A stretch of DNA of 64,000 nt from SHZL01 sp031362985 (GTDB taxonomy: Bacteria > Pseudomonadota > Gammaproteobacteria > Xanthomonadales > SZUA-36), in NCBI GenBank assembly GCA_031362985.1, contig JANLTO010000034.1:1-64000 (forward strand). Reading direction: 5' to 3'. The notes under the pieces are model-generated. The model worked only from the letters and a program-made list of their open reading frames with translations, was not told where the DNA came from and made no database searches. Positions 9,039 to 17,124 of the stretch are shown piece after piece. Numbering within the stretch: the stretch's first letter is position 1; each line of letters begins with the position of its first letter. The translations under genes were made by a program, and so were the position numbers.

Positions 9039-10103
9039 ATGCCTTTGGTTGAACATCTGAAATTGCCAACCTTTTCCAGGTTGCGTGAACTGGGTCACGA
9101 AGTGATCCCCCTGGACAGGGCGCTGCGCCAGGATATCCGGGAGTTGCATATCGGCTTCCTCAATATGATGCCTGATGCGGCTCTGGAGGCAACCGAGCGC
9201 CAATTCATTCGGCTGGTGGGAAATTGTAATCGTATTGCACAGTTTTACGTGTACCCGTTCTCCCTCCCCGGATTGAACAGAGGCGCACCCGCCCGGGCTT
9301 ACATTGAAGAGTATTATTGCGATTTCAATGATTTGAAGCGAGAGGGGCTGGACGGCTTGATCATCACCGGGGCAAATGTTGTCAATCCGGCCCTGGACCA
9401 GGAAGCATTTTGGGAACCGTTGATGGACGTAGTGAGTTGGGCCGAGCACAATGTTGCGTCCACACTGTGTTCCTGCCTGGCCACTCACGCCTTGCTCAAA
9501 CACCAGCACGGGATTGATCGACGGCCGCTTCCAACCAAGAAATGGGGCGTGTATAGCCATCGGGTCATGCAACCCGAACACCCATTGTTGCGAGATATCA
9601 ACACCCGCTTTGACGCACCACATTCGCGCTATAACGACATCTCCCGGCACCAATTGGAAGATGCGGGATTGCCCGTCCTGGCGGAAAGCGAGACGGGCGG
9701 CGTGCACATGGCGGTAAGCCCTGACGGCTTTCGCGTGCTCTATTTCCAGGGGCACCCGGAATACGATAGCAACAGCCTGTTGAAAGAATACAAGCGCGAG
9801 GTCTTGCGATTCCTCGGAGGCGAGTTGGACGCGCCGCCGCCTTATCCGGAGAATTATCTTTCGGCAGAAGCCAGGGCAATCGCGCAACGATTTGTCGAGG
9901 AGGCCGTGGCAGCAACCGCCCGCGGGAAGCCTGTTGCTGATTTTCTTGAGCTTGAGCTCGAGTCTCTGCTCGATAATACCTGGGGTGACACCGCAAAGGC
10001 CATTTTTAATAACTGGTTGGGCCTGATCTACCGCTTGACCAATTTGGATCGAAGCAAACAATACATGTCGGGAGTTAACCCGGATAACCCGCTGGGGATT
10101 TGA
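9039..10103 (+). CDS. homoserine O-acyltransferase, MetA family (acyl donor uncertain)
   Basis: MetA-family enzymes acylate homoserine with acetyl-CoA or succinyl-CoA, the first step specific to methionine synthesis. The 354-aa product has the family's catalytic residues: Cys146 in STLCSCLATHA, and His239 and Glu241 in GHPEYD. LNMMPD and SRYNDI also match. Where E. coli MetA reads TGAPLG, with Gly111 linked to succinyl-CoA and Glu to acetyl-CoA, this protein reads TGANVV, placing Val115 at that position. The donor therefore cannot be called. It is 43 nt upstream of a MetY-like sulfhydrylase, and together they could make homocysteine directly from sulfide. Confidence 0.88.
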   Translation: MPLVEHLKLPTFSRLRELGHEVIPLDRALRQDIRELHIGFLNMMPDAALEATERQFIRLVGNCNRIAQFYVYPFSLPGLNRGAPARAYIEEYYCDFNDLKREGLDGLIITGANVVNPALDQEAFWEPLMDVVSWAEHNVASTLCSCLATHALLKHQHGIDRRPLPTKKWGVYSHRVMQPEHPLLRDINTRFDAPHSRYNDISRHQLEDAGLPVLAESETGGVHMAVSPDGFRVLYFQGHPEYDSNSLLKEYKREVLRFLGGELDAPPPYPENYLSAEARAIAQRFVEEAVAATARGKPVADFLELELESLLDNTWGDTAKAIFNNWLGLIYRLTNLDRSKQYMSGVNPDNPLGI

Positions 10104-10146
10104 AACACAACCGCTTGTACCATTGGTGCATCTAAGGAGCTTAGTT

Positions 10147-11421
10147 ATGAAAGACCAAACGTTGGCAATTCATGCCGGATTCAAATCCGACCCGACAACC
10201 AAAGCCGTGGCGGTGCCCATCTACCAGACCGTGGCTTACGAATTTGATAACGCCCAACACGGTGCCGACCTGTTCAACCTGGCAGTGCCGGGGAATATCT
10301 ACACGCGCATCATGAATCCGACCACGGATGTGCTGGAACAGCGATGTGCGCAGCTGGAGGGTGGTATTGCTGCCTTGGCATTGAGTTCAGGCAGTGCGGC
10401 GGTTACTTATTCCATCCTGAATATCGCTGAACAGGGTAACAATATTGTGACCGTGCCCCTGCTCTATGGCGGGACGTATACTTTGTTCAAACACATGTTG
10501 CCACGCCTCGGCATTGAGTGCCGTTTTGCCGCTGACGACAGCGCAGCAAGCCTGGAAGCGCTGATAGACGACAAGACTTCTGCCGTATTTTGCGAGTCAA
10601 TCGGAAACCCGGCGGGCAACATAGTCGATATAGAAGCCCTGGCCGCCATGGCACACCAACACGGTGTTCCGCTGATCGTGGATAACACGGTGGCCACGCC
10701 GGCCCTGTTGAAACCGATCAAGTATGGCGCCGACATCGTCTTGCATTCCTTGACGAAGTACATCGGTGGCCATGGAAATTCACTGGGTGGAGTGATCGTG
10801 GATAGCGGAAAGTTTCCGTGGGCAAAATACCCCAAGCGCTTTCATATGCTTAATGAACCCGAGGAGGCCTATCATGGTGTGATCTATACCGAAGCCATGG
10901 GTGAAGCAGCATACATTGCCCGCGCTCGCACCGTGCCCCTGCGCAATACCGGCTCTGCCATCAGCCCGATGAATGCGTTCTTGATCCTGCAGGGCATGCA
11001 AACCCTGCCGTTGCGCATGGAGCGGCACTGCGACAATGCCCTGGCCGTGGCCAGGCACCTCAAGAAACACCCGAAGGTGACGTGGGTAAAGTTTGCCGGC
11101 TTGCCTGACTCCCCGTATTTCGATCTTGCTCAAAAGTACACCAAGGGCAAACCCTCGGCACTTTTGTCGTTCGGTGTAAAAGGCGGGTTCGATGCCGCAG
11201 TCAAATTCTACGATGCCCTGAACCTGTTCGTGCGCCTGGTAAACATCGGAGACGTTAAATCTCTGGCGGCGCATCCGGCTTCGACCACCCACCGGCAACT
11301 CTCAGCCAAGGAGCTTGAGTCCGCCGGGGTCACTCCAGACATGGTTCGACTGTGTATTGGTATCGAAGACATCGAGGATATCATTGAAGACCTGGAGCAA
11401 GCCCTGGCAGCTTCCTCCTGA
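10147..11421 (+). CDS. O-acyl-homoserine sulfhydrylase (MetY-like, PLP-dependent)
   Basis: This Cys/Met-metabolism PLP enzyme would convert O-acetyl- or O-succinylhomoserine plus sulfide to homocysteine. The product is 424 aa from the ATG at 10147, preceded by TAAGGAG, and starts MKDQTLAIHAGF. Lys204 in HSLTKYIGGHG is the predicted Schiff-base lysine, and YTRIMNPTTDVLEQR is typical of O-acetylhomoserine sulfhydrylases. It is longer than the metB product at 23 kb and clearly a different subfamily. Methionine gamma-lyase activity cannot be excluded, but the adjacent MetA-like gene supports biosynthesis. The phosphonate cluster begins 30 nt after its stop. Confidence 0.88.
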   Translation: MKDQTLAIHAGFKSDPTTKAVAVPIYQTVAYEFDNAQHGADLFNLAVPGNIYTRIMNPTTDVLEQRCAQLEGGIAALALSSGSAAVTYSILNIAEQGNNIVTVPLLYGGTYTLFKHMLPRLGIECRFAADDSAASLEALIDDKTSAVFCESIGNPAGNIVDIEALAAMAHQHGVPLIVDNTVATPALLKPIKYGADIVLHSLTKYIGGHGNSLGGVIVDSGKFPWAKYPKRFHMLNEPEEAYHGVIYTEAMGEAAYIARARTVPLRNTGSAISPMNAFLILQGMQTLPLRMERHCDNALAVARHLKKHPKVTWVKFAGLPDSPYFDLAQKYTKGKPSALLSFGVKGGFDAAVKFYDALNLFVRLVNIGDVKSLAAHPASTTHRQLSAKELESAGVTPDMVRLCIGIEDIEDIIEDLEQALAASS

Positions 11422-11450
11422 AAACACCCACCTGTGTAGAGCGATAGCCG

Positions 11451-12224
11451 GTGGACGCCCGCATTAATGCAATTATCCTCGCTGCCGGCCAAGGCAGCCG
11501 GCTCGGGGAATTTAACGCCAAGGGGAGTCCAAAATGCCTGCTGAGCTTCGGCGGGCGTAGCCTGCTGGCCCGGCACCTCGACCTGCTTTTCCAGTTGGGT
11601 GTGGTGCAGGTCGATCTTGTGGTTGGATACGAAGCAGATCAGGTCATTGAGCATGTAGGCCGGTTGAAGTCGCGGCCCGATGTAGCGTTTCACTACAATC
11701 CACGCTACCAACAAGGTAGCGTCATCAGCCTATTGGCAGCGCGCGAGACCCTGGAGTACGGAACTGACATCCTGCTCATGGATGCGGACGTTTTGTACCA
11801 TCCAGTCATACTGCAGCGTTTGGTGCAAACACATCACCGTAACTGCTTTCTGCTGGATCGTGATTTTCAGGACGGAGAAGAACCCGTCAAGATAGCGGTA
11901 AGAGAAGGCATCATGGTCGACTTCCGCAAGAAACTGGCAGATGGCTTGCAGTACGACCAGATTGGTGAGTCCGTGGGATTTTTCCGGTTCACTCCAGAGT
12001 GTTCGGCACGAATCGCTGGGGAATGCGCCCGCTTCGAAGCTGAAGGGCTGGCTGATGCTCCTCATGAAGAGGTTTTGCGAAATCTTTTGCTGGAGCAGCC
12101 CGGCGCCTTCGCCTATGAGGACGTGTCGGGCCTGCCGTGGGTAGAGATTGATTTTCCTGAGGATGTAGTGCGAGCCCGTGACCGGGTATTACCGGCTATT
12201 GAGCGTGACTTTGCAGGATTCTGA
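11451..12224 (+). CDS. nucleotidyltransferase, candidate phosphonate/alditol cytidylyltransferase (PntC/LicC-like)
   Basis: The 257-aa product begins with a GTG codon and the nucleotidyltransferase signature AIILAAGQGSRLGEF...KGSPKCL (residues about 8-30), the nucleotide-binding loop and catalytic Lys of the sugar-phosphate and CTP:phosphocholine transferase families. LLMDADVLY (about 104-112) fits the metal-binding acidic site. Sitting directly before pepM, it probably activates a phosphonate such as AEP as a CMP ester, as PntC does. A nucleotide-sugar or inositol-phosphate activating role is the alternative. A second such domain is fused to the next gene, so the two may use different substrates. 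TTG and ATG codons of pepM follow its stop immediately. Confidence 0.8.
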   Translation: MDARINAIILAAGQGSRLGEFNAKGSPKCLLSFGGRSLLARHLDLLFQLGVVQVDLVVGYEADQVIEHVGRLKSRPDVAFHYNPRYQQGSVISLLAARETLEYGTDILLMDADVLYHPVILQRLVQTHHRNCFLLDRDFQDGEEPVKIAVREGIMVDFRKKLADGLQYDQIGESVGFFRFTPECSARIAGECARFEAEGLADAPHEEVLRNLLLEQPGAFAYEDVSGLPWVEIDFPEDVVRARDRVLPAIERDFAGF

Positions 12225-12227
12225 TTG

Positions 12228-13862
12228 ATGATCAGCAGAAAAACCACGCAACTTCGCCAACTGCTGCATTCGGGCGCCACCGAGTTCATCATGGAGGCGC
12301 ATAATGGCTTGTCGGCCCGAATCGTAGAGGAGGCAGGATTCAAGGGTGTCTGGGGTTCCGGCCTGGCGATATCTGCACAGCACGCAGTGCGGGACAACAA
12401 CGAACTCAGCTGGACACAAGTAGTGGACACGCTGGAATTCATGTCCGATGCAACGCGCATTCCCATTCTTTTGGATGGGGACACCGGCTACGGAGATTTC
12501 AACACTATGCGTCGCCTGGTTGGCAAGCTGGAACAGCGTGACATCGCCGGCGTGTGCATTGAAGACAAGTTGTTTCCCAAGACCAACAGTTTTATCCAGG
12601 GCGAACAGCAGCCGCTTGAAGACATCGATAGGTTCTGCGGCAAGATCAAGGCAGGAAAAGACGCACAAAAGGATGAAGATTTTTGTATCGTGGCGCGGGT
12701 TGAAGCCTTCATTGCCGGTTGGGGCCTGGATGAAGCGTTGCGCCGCGCGGAAGCCTACCGTGAGGCCGGTGCGGACGGCATTCTGATCCACAGCAAACTC
12801 AATCGACCGGATGAAGTCCTGCAGTTTGCACAGGAATGGAATAACCGTTGCCCCCTGGTTATCGTACCCACCAAGTTCTATTCCACTCCCAGCGAAATAT
12901 TTCGCCAGCACCGGATCAGCCTGGTGATCTGGGCGAACCACCTGATTCGTTCTGCCATTGCTGCCATGCAGGCTACTGCACAGCACGTACGGGTCAACGA
13001 ATCCCTTGTGGACGTCGAAGGACAGATCGTGAGTATGCAGGAAATATTTCGTTTGCAAGGCGCAGACGAACTGCTGGAAGCCGAAAAACGGTATGCACGC
13101 TCGGCCTGCCAGAATGCATCGGCGATCATACTCGCCGCAAGCCGTGGCCAGGGTCTGGATGACCTGACCTGCGATCGGCCCAAGGTCATGATCCCGGTAG
13201 CCGGAAAACCTGTCCTGCGCCGCCTGGTGGATAAATTCAAGGCACAAGGCGTCAACGAGATCACGGTGGTGGCGGGATACCAGGCTGAAGCGATGGACGC
13301 ACAGGGTATCAAGGTCGTGGTGAATGCGGATTGGGCTGATTCCGGCGAACTCGCCTCCCTGGTTAGCGCCCTTGGGTCTTTGGGAGATAACACAGTTCTG
13401 CTTTACGGTGACCTGTTGTTTCGAACTTACATTCTGAATAATTTGCTGGAATGGAACGCTCCATTGCTGGTGGTTGTTGACTCCTCGCCGTTGGAGCATG
13501 TGCAGGGCAATACCAACGATCTGGCTTATTGCAATGTTGCGGACGACCGCGCCATGTATCAGCAGCGCGTCGTGCTGGAGCAAATCAGCCCGCGTTCCGA
13601 CTGGGACGGGAAAGCGCCCAATGGGCGCTGGATTGGCATGTTGCGCGTCAGTGACGACGGCAGGCAGTATTTGCTTTCAGCCCTGGCCGCTCTCCAGTCG
13701 CATCCAGGCTTTTCCCGCATGGGTTTGCCGGAACTCATCAATCAACTGGTTGCGCAGGGCCATGCACCACAAGTGCAGTACATTTCTGGTCACTGGATGG
13801 ATATCAACAACCTCGATGACCTGCAGCGAGCGGGTGAATTCGCCCAGGGGCATCAGTCCTGA
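12228..13862 (+). CDS. pepM: phosphoenolpyruvate mutase fused to a nucleotidyltransferase domain
   Basis: PEP mutase converts PEP to phosphonopyruvate, the entry step of nearly all C-P bond synthesis. From the ATG at 12228 (a TTG sits directly before it) the protein is 544 aa. The N-terminal half (about 1-290) is an isocitrate-lyase/PEP-mutase barrel with LLDGDTGYGD (about 81-90) and the diagnostic EDKLFPKTNS (112-121), which separates mutases from lyases. The C-terminal half (about 296-544) is a nucleotidyltransferase, with AIILAASRGQGL and DRPKVMIPVAGKP. Such fusions occur in phosphonate clusters and point to CMP-activation of the product. It follows a separate nucleotidyltransferase with no gap and precedes phosphonopyruvate decarboxylase. 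Confidence 0.95.
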   Translation: MISRKTTQLRQLLHSGATEFIMEAHNGLSARIVEEAGFKGVWGSGLAISAQHAVRDNNELSWTQVVDTLEFMSDATRIPILLDGDTGYGDFNTMRRLVGKLEQRDIAGVCIEDKLFPKTNSFIQGEQQPLEDIDRFCGKIKAGKDAQKDEDFCIVARVEAFIAGWGLDEALRRAEAYREAGADGILIHSKLNRPDEVLQFAQEWNNRCPLVIVPTKFYSTPSEIFRQHRISLVIWANHLIRSAIAAMQATAQHVRVNESLVDVEGQIVSMQEIFRLQGADELLEAEKRYARSACQNASAIILAASRGQGLDDLTCDRPKVMIPVAGKPVLRRLVDKFKAQGVNEITVVAGYQAEAMDAQGIKVVVNADWADSGELASLVSALGSLGDNTVLLYGDLLFRTYILNNLLEWNAPLLVVVDSSPLEHVQGNTNDLAYCNVADDRAMYQQRVVLEQISPRSDWDGKAPNGRWIGMLRVSDDGRQYLLSALAALQSHPGFSRMGLPELINQLVAQGHAPQVQYISGHWMDINNLDDLQRAGEFAQGHQS

Positions 13863-13881
13863 TGTCCAGCGGTGGTAAGAC

Positions 13882-15042
13882 GTGATCCAGGCCAGGGACT
13901 TCATCCAGGCAGCCAGGGGATTCGGATTGAACACCTGGGCAGGGGTGCCCTGTTCGTTTCTGACGCCTTTCATTAACGGCGTTATCAACGAACCCGGGAT
14001 GCGCTATATTTCCGCAGCCAACGAGGGCGATGCAGTGGCCACGGCCAGTGGTGCAGCATTGGCCGGACAGCCTGCAGTTGCCATGATGCAAAACTCCGGT
14101 TTGGGGAATGCGGTAAGTCCATTGAGCTCCTTGAACTGGGTTTTTCGCATCCCGATATTGCTTATCATCACGCTGCGCGGCGAACCCGGCCTGTCGGACG
14201 AACCCCAGCATGAATTAATGGGGCAAATTACCGGTGGCATTCTCGATCAACTGCAAATCCAGTGGAACTGGTTTCCCCGTTCGGCATCGGATATTGAAGG
14301 TGCATTGACGGTTGCTTTCTGGCACATGGAGAAAACTGCCCGGCCTTATGCTTTTGTAATGCGGCAGGGCTCGGTGGAGCCCACCGTGTTGTGTAATTCG
14401 TGGACATCCCAGGCTGTTCCAAAAGCACTGTCTGGCGGGTTCCGGGCCCCTGCTGCGGCATTGCTAACCCGGCAGGAGGCGCTGCAGTGTGTCCTGGAGA
14501 ACACTGCGGAAAAGGATACGGTCGTGATTGGCACGACAGGTTATACCGGCCGGGAGCTGTTTGCGCTTGCGGACCGCCCCAATCATTTTTACATGGTTGG
14601 CTCCATGGGATGTGCAGCCTCATTTGGGCTAGGCTTGTCGCTGGCGCTCCCTGCAAAACATGTAGTGGTCATTGATGGCGATGGCGCTGCGTTGATGCGG
14701 ATGGGGAATTTCGCAACCATTGGTGCTTACGGGGAATCGAATTTTCATCATCTGCTGCTGGATAATTCAATGCATGAATCCACCGGGGGCCAACCCACGG
14801 TCAGTGCATCGGTCAGTTTTGCAGCGGTGGCCGGTGCCTGTGGATACCGGACAGCTCAGGAAGCAGTTACCCGGGAGGCGTTGCAAGAGTTTTTGCTTGG
14901 AAAAAAGGGCCCGGACCTGTTGCACCTGCGCACACGTGGCGGTGTGCCACAGGGATTGCCGCGGCCAGGCCTCAGTCCTCACCGGGTGCGTCAAAGGCTG
15001 ATGCAACATCTGGGCGTAAGTGCCGCGTGGCTGGACACGTAG
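13882..15042 (+). CDS. ppd: phosphonopyruvate decarboxylase
   Basis: This thiamine-diphosphate enzyme decarboxylates phosphonopyruvate to phosphonoacetaldehyde, pulling the unfavourable PEP mutase equilibrium forward. The 386-aa product starts at a GTG. The N-terminal pyrimidine-binding half includes GVPCSFLTPFING and a Glu in AANEGDAVA. The C-terminal diphosphate-binding half has GDGAALMRMGNFATIG (from about residue 265) and DNSMHESTGGQ, which is characteristic of Ppd. It lies 19 nt after pepM, the usual pairing. Sulfopyruvate decarboxylase is the closest alternative, but pepM next door decides it. Confidence 0.94.
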   Translation: MIQARDFIQAARGFGLNTWAGVPCSFLTPFINGVINEPGMRYISAANEGDAVATASGAALAGQPAVAMMQNSGLGNAVSPLSSLNWVFRIPILLIITLRGEPGLSDEPQHELMGQITGGILDQLQIQWNWFPRSASDIEGALTVAFWHMEKTARPYAFVMRQGSVEPTVLCNSWTSQAVPKALSGGFRAPAAALLTRQEALQCVLENTAEKDTVVIGTTGYTGRELFALADRPNHFYMVGSMGCAASFGLGLSLALPAKHVVVIDGDGAALMRMGNFATIGAYGESNFHHLLLDNSMHESTGGQPTVSASVSFAAVAGACGYRTAQEAVTREALQEFLLGKKGPDLLHLRTRGGVPQGLPRPGLSPHRVRQRLMQHLGVSAAWLDT

Positions 15043-15169
15043 GGCAGGGGTCGGCATTCCCATGCTGGCTGGCCGAACCGATTTAGCCGGCATTTGCTCG
15101 CGGCCCGGCATGTTGAATCAGCGTAAAATCACCGAACTTGGACTAAGTGCTGCAATGGAAGCGTGAGTA

Positions 15170-15769
15170 ATGGCCAGCAACAGAGCTGAAAAAATGGGTG
15201 CTCGCACCGGGCTTCCGGGATTGCTGGATCGCCTGCGTTACCACGAACCCTCACGCCAGGGCATAGGCTTGTTGCTCCTTCCGGTTTGCGCCTGGTTCGC
15301 CGCGCCTGGGGCAGGGCGTGTGCTGATCGGTCTTTGCATAGCCATGGTCGGGCAGGTTTGGCGCATCTATGCAGCAGGCGTCATTTACAAGAACAAACAG
15401 CTGGCAACGACGGGCGCCTATTCAGTGGTTCGGCATCCACTCTACCTTGGCAACTTCCTCATCCTTGGTGGATTCACCCTGGCCGGCGCCAATGTCGGTG
15501 TGAGTCTTGCAGTGGTGCTATTCCTGTCGTTTTACTACCCGGCCGCCATTCGCTATGAAGACAGCAAGCTGGAGGGTATTTTTGCGGACGCCTGGCGTGC
15601 ATGGAGTAAAGATATTCCTGCGGTATTTCCAAGTCGCTGGCGCTGGGTTGCGAATAAGGATGCAGAATGGAACGCATGGCAATCCTTGTCACGCAACGGC
15701 GAATTAGCTATCAGTGTGTATTTGTTGCTGTGTGCGGGCTTTCTCATGCAGCGGGCAGGCTTGATGTGA
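15170..15769 (+). CDS. membrane methyltransferase-like protein (isoprenylcysteine carboxyl methyltransferase/PEMT fold)
   Basis: The 199-aa product has several hydrophobic segments and the motif TGAYSVVRHPLYLGNFLI (about residues 81-98), the signature of the isoprenylcysteine carboxyl methyltransferase and phospholipid N-methyltransferase group, which bind SAM at the membrane face. The substrate is unknown. Its place between Ppd and the AEP-type transaminase makes methylation of a phosphonate head group or its lipid carrier a reasonable guess, but only that. A 127-nt gap precedes it, the longest within the cluster, so an internal promoter is possible. The transaminase follows 10 nt downstream. 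Confidence 0.75.
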   Translation: MASNRAEKMGARTGLPGLLDRLRYHEPSRQGIGLLLLPVCAWFAAPGAGRVLIGLCIAMVGQVWRIYAAGVIYKNKQLATTGAYSVVRHPLYLGNFLILGGFTLAGANVGVSLAVVLFLSFYYPAAIRYEDSKLEGIFADAWRAWSKDIPAVFPSRWRWVANKDAEWNAWQSLSRNGELAISVYLLLCAGFLMQRAGLM

Positions 15770-15779
15770 AGTCGCCCGC

Positions 15780-16856
15780 GTGAGGCCGGTGCTTTTGAAT
15801 CCCGGTCCGGTCAGCCTGAGTGATGGTGTCCGGCGGGCTGTTGCTGCAGCGGATCTCTGCCACCGAGAACCGGAATTTGCCGCGCTGCAGGACCGTGTTC
15901 GGAGTAAGCTTACGGCCATTTACCACCTCGAGAGCAACACCTGGGCCCCGGTATTATTGGGTGGCTCAGGGACAACGGCAGTGGAAGCCATGCTCACCTC
16001 CCTGTTGCCGGGAAATGGGCGTTTACTGGTGCTGGAGAACGGTGTTTACGGTGAAAGGCTGAGCCGAATTGCCGAAATTCATGGTATTGAAAGCCAGGCG
16101 ATCAAGCACGGTTGGTGTGAATCATGGGACCTGGATCGGGTTGCCAGTCTTCTTGTTGCGGGCAGGTTTACCCACGTTGCAGCTGTGCACCATGAAACAA
16201 CCTGTGGCCGCCTCAATCCGGTAGATCGCCTTGCCGCCTTGTGCGAACGGAATGGAGTGGAACTTCTGCTGGATACTGTTTCCAGTTTTGGGGCAGAATG
16301 GATTCCTTTCCAGTCCCCTGCCTTGTCAGCTTGCGCGGTAACGGCCAACAAGTGTCTTCACGGCATTCCCGGGCTGTGTTTTGTTGTGCTTCGTCGCACG
16401 GCCCTGGCCAGGGCTGTAGCGCCACCGCGCAGCCTTGCACTGGACCTGGCGTTGTGGGCCGCGCATCAGGATCGGGGGTCCACACCCTTCACCCCGGCAG
16501 TTAACGGCATGCTCGCCCTGGACCAGGCGTTGAGTGAGTTGGACAATGAAGGCGGCTGGCGTGTCCGGCACGCCCGCTACCACCGCCTGACAGAACGCGT
16601 GGCCCACTGTTTGGCGGCGCGTGGGGTCCATCCATTGCTTCCGGTGACTGAAAGCTCCTGTGTGCTGCGGGCATACACGTTGCCGCAGGGGAAAAGTTAT
16701 GCGGAGGTCCACGACGGCTTAAAGCAACGTGGCTTCATTGTTTATGCCGGCCAGGGCGAACTCGCGCGCGAAATTTTCAGGATTTCGACGATGGGTAATA
16801 TTACTGAGTATGATATCGAGCGTTTGTTGGCATCGTTGGAAATGGTTTTTTTGTGA
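15780..16856 (+). CDS. 2-aminoethylphosphonate transaminase-like class V aminotransferase
   Basis: The 358-aa product begins at GTG with MRPVLLNPGPVSLSDGVRRA, the N-terminus typical of PhnW and serine-pyruvate class V aminotransferases. GGSGTTAVEA binds the PLP phosphate and Lys191 in TANKCLHGIPG is the predicted PLP lysine. In this setting it most likely aminates phosphonoacetaldehyde to AEP, the reverse of the catabolic PhnW reaction. No phosphonatase gene (phnX) or phnA-type gene is nearby, which favours synthesis. Its stop codon overlaps the GTG start of the next small gene (GTGA). Confidence 0.88.
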   Translation: MRPVLLNPGPVSLSDGVRRAVAAADLCHREPEFAALQDRVRSKLTAIYHLESNTWAPVLLGGSGTTAVEAMLTSLLPGNGRLLVLENGVYGERLSRIAEIHGIESQAIKHGWCESWDLDRVASLLVAGRFTHVAAVHHETTCGRLNPVDRLAALCERNGVELLLDTVSSFGAEWIPFQSPALSACAVTANKCLHGIPGLCFVVLRRTALARAVAPPRSLALDLALWAAHQDRGSTPFTPAVNGMLALDQALSELDNEGGWRVRHARYHRLTERVAHCLAARGVHPLLPVTESSCVLRAYTLPQGKSYAEVHDGLKQRGFIVYAGQGELAREIFRISTMGNITEYDIERLLASLEMVFL

Positions 16857-17110
16857 GAGCATCCATGGAGCAGAGTGTTCGTCGTGTTGCCTTGTGCCGA
16901 CTCTTTGCAGTGTTCCTGTTACTGCTTCCGCCGAGTGTGTTTGCTTACCTTGATCCCAGCACAGGCAGCATGGTGGTGTCGGTTCTGGTCGGGGTTTTTG
17001 CTTCTATTGCATTGGCATTGAGGACGTACTGGTACAAGGTCAAGAATTTTTTGAAACGTATTGGCAAGCCGGCAAGCGACGTAGCCAATGAGTCTTCCAC
17101 TGAAGATTAG
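16853..17110 (+). CDS. small membrane protein with an AYLDPSTGS motif
   Basis: An 85-aa protein (81 aa if the ATG at 16865 is used) with an N-terminal hydrophobic, signal-like segment, then AYLDPSTGSMVVSVLVG leading into a second hydrophobic helix, and a short Lys-rich tail. Small proteins with a Y-[IL]-D-P-x-T-G-S motif turn up beside surface-polymer and sulfatase-type genes in many bacteria, and I know of no assigned function. Overlap with the transaminase stop (GTGA) and the 14-nt gap to the glycerophosphotransferase-like gene place it firmly in the operon. A real gene of unknown role. Confidence 0.75.
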   Translation: MRASMEQSVRRVALCRLFAVFLLLLPPSVFAYLDPSTGSMVVSVLVGVFASIALALRTYWYKVKNFLKRIGKPASDVANESSTED

Positions 17111-17124
17111 CCTGGTTTTTCCTT

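Noticed and set aside
12189..13583. 464-aa open frame antisense to pepM
   Set aside because: The sense strand carries all PEP mutase and nucleotidyltransferase motifs. The antisense frame has none.
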